Below are positions 4,785 to 5,354 of a DNA stretch of 5,354 nucleotides, piece by piece. The DNA comes from Solirubrobacterales bacterium (GTDB lineage Bacteria > Actinomycetota > Thermoleophilia > Solirubrobacterales > Solirubrobacteraceae), in assembly GCA_025964075.1 (NCBI GenBank), contig JAOPZQ010000370.1, forward strand, positions 1-5,354, read 5' to 3'. Within the stretch, counting starts at the first letter, position 1, and each line of letters begins with the position of its first letter. Under the pieces are notes generated by a model, which saw only the letters and a program-made list of their open reading frames with translations, was not told the DNA's origin and made no database searches. The translations under genes and the position numbers were made by a program.

Positions 4785-4908
4785 TAAACTGTGCGCGATG
4801 GATCCGCTGGTCGCACCACCTCTCGCCGACTCGTCAGGACCGGCCGGCGGCGAGCTCTCGTCTCGGCGGCCAGGTAGGTGCGAATTTGCAGGTCTTTCGC
4901 CGACGTAG
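4785..4908 (+). other. orphan leaderless-type gene start, possible 5' gene remnant
   Basis: TAAACT (4785-4790) is a good -10 hexamer followed after 7 nt by ATG (4798), the same geometry as the leaderless starts elsewhere in the window. The frame opens MDPLVAPPLADSSGPAGGEL, with GC-rich third positions for about 20 codons, then loses coding character. It ends at a TAG (4906-4908) inside the tRNA gene. A 36-residue protein ending in a tRNA is unlikely to be functional. This may be the left-over beginning of a gene lost when the tRNA region was rearranged. Alternatively TAAACT may simply be a promoter for the tRNA with a leader of about 100 nt. Confidence 0.33.
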
Positions 4909-4971
4909 CTCAGCTGGTAGAGCACTTCACTCGTAATGAAGGGGTCCCCGGTTCGAGTCCGGGCGTCGGCT
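4899..4971 (+). tRNA. tRNA-Thr (anticodon CGT)
   Basis: All four arms pair. The acceptor stem is GCCGACG (4899-4905) with CGTCGGC (4964-4970). The D stem is GCTC/GAGC (4908-4911, 4920-4923). The anticodon stem is CTTCA/TGAAG, with loop CTCGTAA giving anticodon CGT at 4932-4934, which reads ACG. A 5-nt variable region follows, then the T arm CCCGG-TTCGAGT-CCGGG (4947-4963). The discriminator base is T4971. The CCA end is not encoded and would be added after transcription. ACG is a frequent threonine codon at this GC content, so this is a normal housekeeping tRNA. Its 3' end is also a typical integration site for mobile elements. Confidence 0.96.
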
Positions 4972-4977
4972 TAGCGC

Positions 4978-5012
4978 AAACGGCCCCGTCAGTGTTGATG
5001 ATCCGGGCCTTT
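4978..5012 (+). terminator. probable intrinsic terminator of the tRNA
   Basis: GGCCC (4982-4986) pairs with GGGCC (5005-5009) across an 18-nt loop. AAA just before (4978-4980) can pair with TTT just after (5010-5012) around one bulged C. It starts a few bases past the tRNA 3' end, as expected. The stem is short and the T run only three, so support is moderate. Confidence 0.42.
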
Positions 5013-5159
5013 GCATCTCTCGGGACGGAAGCCGTATTTCCCTGGCGGATTTCTCTGCGCGCCTTGATGACGGTCGTGGCTCCCGCAATCGCCGACGAGC
5101 GTGGGCTAGCCCGGCTCCCGAGTCAGGGGTCCTGTGCCGGATCTGAGTCGGTGTCGCTC

Positions 5160-5354
5160 ATGGCGGCGATCGAGCGCGACGAGCACCGACACGTGTTGCG
5201 ATACGTGTACCGCTCAGACAGCGATGACCCGGACCGCGACACCCGCCGCGCGACCGAAGGGACGACCGAGTTGCGGCTCGTAGGCCGGCCGGTCAAGGAG
5301 ATCCAAGGCGCGTACTACGTCGAGCGGAACGGCGGAAGGGAAAGATCGCCTTCG
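5160..5354 (+). CDS. unidentified protein, N-terminal part (cut by the right window edge)
   Basis: 65 codons from ATG at 5160 run off the window without a stop. About 54 of 65 end in G or C by hand count, and the other five frames contain stops or poorer composition, so this is probably real coding sequence. It is hydrophilic: MAAIERDEHRHVLRYVYRSD, an Asp/Arg-rich middle, then TTELRLVGRPVKEIQGAYYV and ERNGGRE. There is no signal peptide or membrane segment. The start is uncertain. The frame is open far upstream, even through the tRNA, and ATG at 5067 is an alternative with weaker third-position bias; no Shine-Dalgarno sequence decides between them. I do not recognise the family. Its place next to a tRNA 3' end would suit the first gene of an integrated element, but no integrase is visible. 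Confidence 0.5.
   Translation, partial: MAAIERDEHRHVLRYVYRSDSDDPDRDTRRATEGTTELRLVGRPVKEIQGAYYVERNGGRERSPS

Noticed and set aside
1..5354. CRISPR array, insertion sequence, toxin-antitoxin or defence genes
   Set aside because: No regularly spaced repeats, transposase or integrase motifs, or recognisable toxin, nuclease or defence domains were found in any frame.

Overview
The window is GC-rich throughout. Its genes use mainly G or C in third codon positions and several start with GTG, and two promoters appear to be leaderless. Together with the gene families present this points to a high-GC actinomycete-type bacterium. The style of the small alanine-rich helical protein, the stand-alone receiver and the leaderless starts reminds me of Thermoleophilia (Solirubrobacterales), but that placement is inference and no marker gene fixes it.

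Layout: (1) 2-277 (+) is the C-terminal end of a LuxR/NarL-type response regulator, cut by the window edge. It converges on (2) a stand-alone receiver-domain protein at 316-693 (-). (3) 694-856 is a divergent control region with an unusual concentration of palindromes and repeated 8-bp words. It lies between the receiver gene and (4) a 92-residue helical protein of unknown function at 857-1135 (+). The frame of this gene stays coding-like for 32 codons after its TGA stop. (5) A sigma-70 family (ECF-like) sigma factor lies at 1226-1810 (-). (6) After a 333-bp gap comes a small secreted Gly/Asn-rich protein at 2144-2437 (+). (7) At 2484-2645 (-) is a decayed C-terminal stub of a short-chain dehydrogenase/reductase (SDR), just downstream of (8) a MarR-family regulator at 2689-3183 (-). 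(9) Divergent from marR is a two-gene operon: a six-helix membrane protein at 3248-3964, overlapping by ATGA with a complete classical SDR at 3961-4749. (10) After this come an orphan leaderless-looking gene start (4785 on), a tRNA-Thr(CGT) at 4899-4971 with a probable terminator, and an open reading frame leaving the window at the right edge.

The clearest functional unit is marR / membrane protein / SDR. The 64-bp gap between the two GTG starts holds a 10-bp-arm inverted repeat. That repeat covers the extended -10 element of the membrane-protein gene, and both genes have a -10-like hexamer exactly 6 nt from the start codon. This suggests a compact MarR-controlled divergent switch with leaderless transcripts. 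The left part holds signalling and regulatory genes (two response-regulator components and a sigma factor) with no sensor kinase or anti-sigma factor in view. I do not see a CRISPR array, transposase, integrase or defence system. The best candidates for something undescribed are the control region at 694-856, the switch at 3184-3250 and the stop-interrupted frame at 857-1234.
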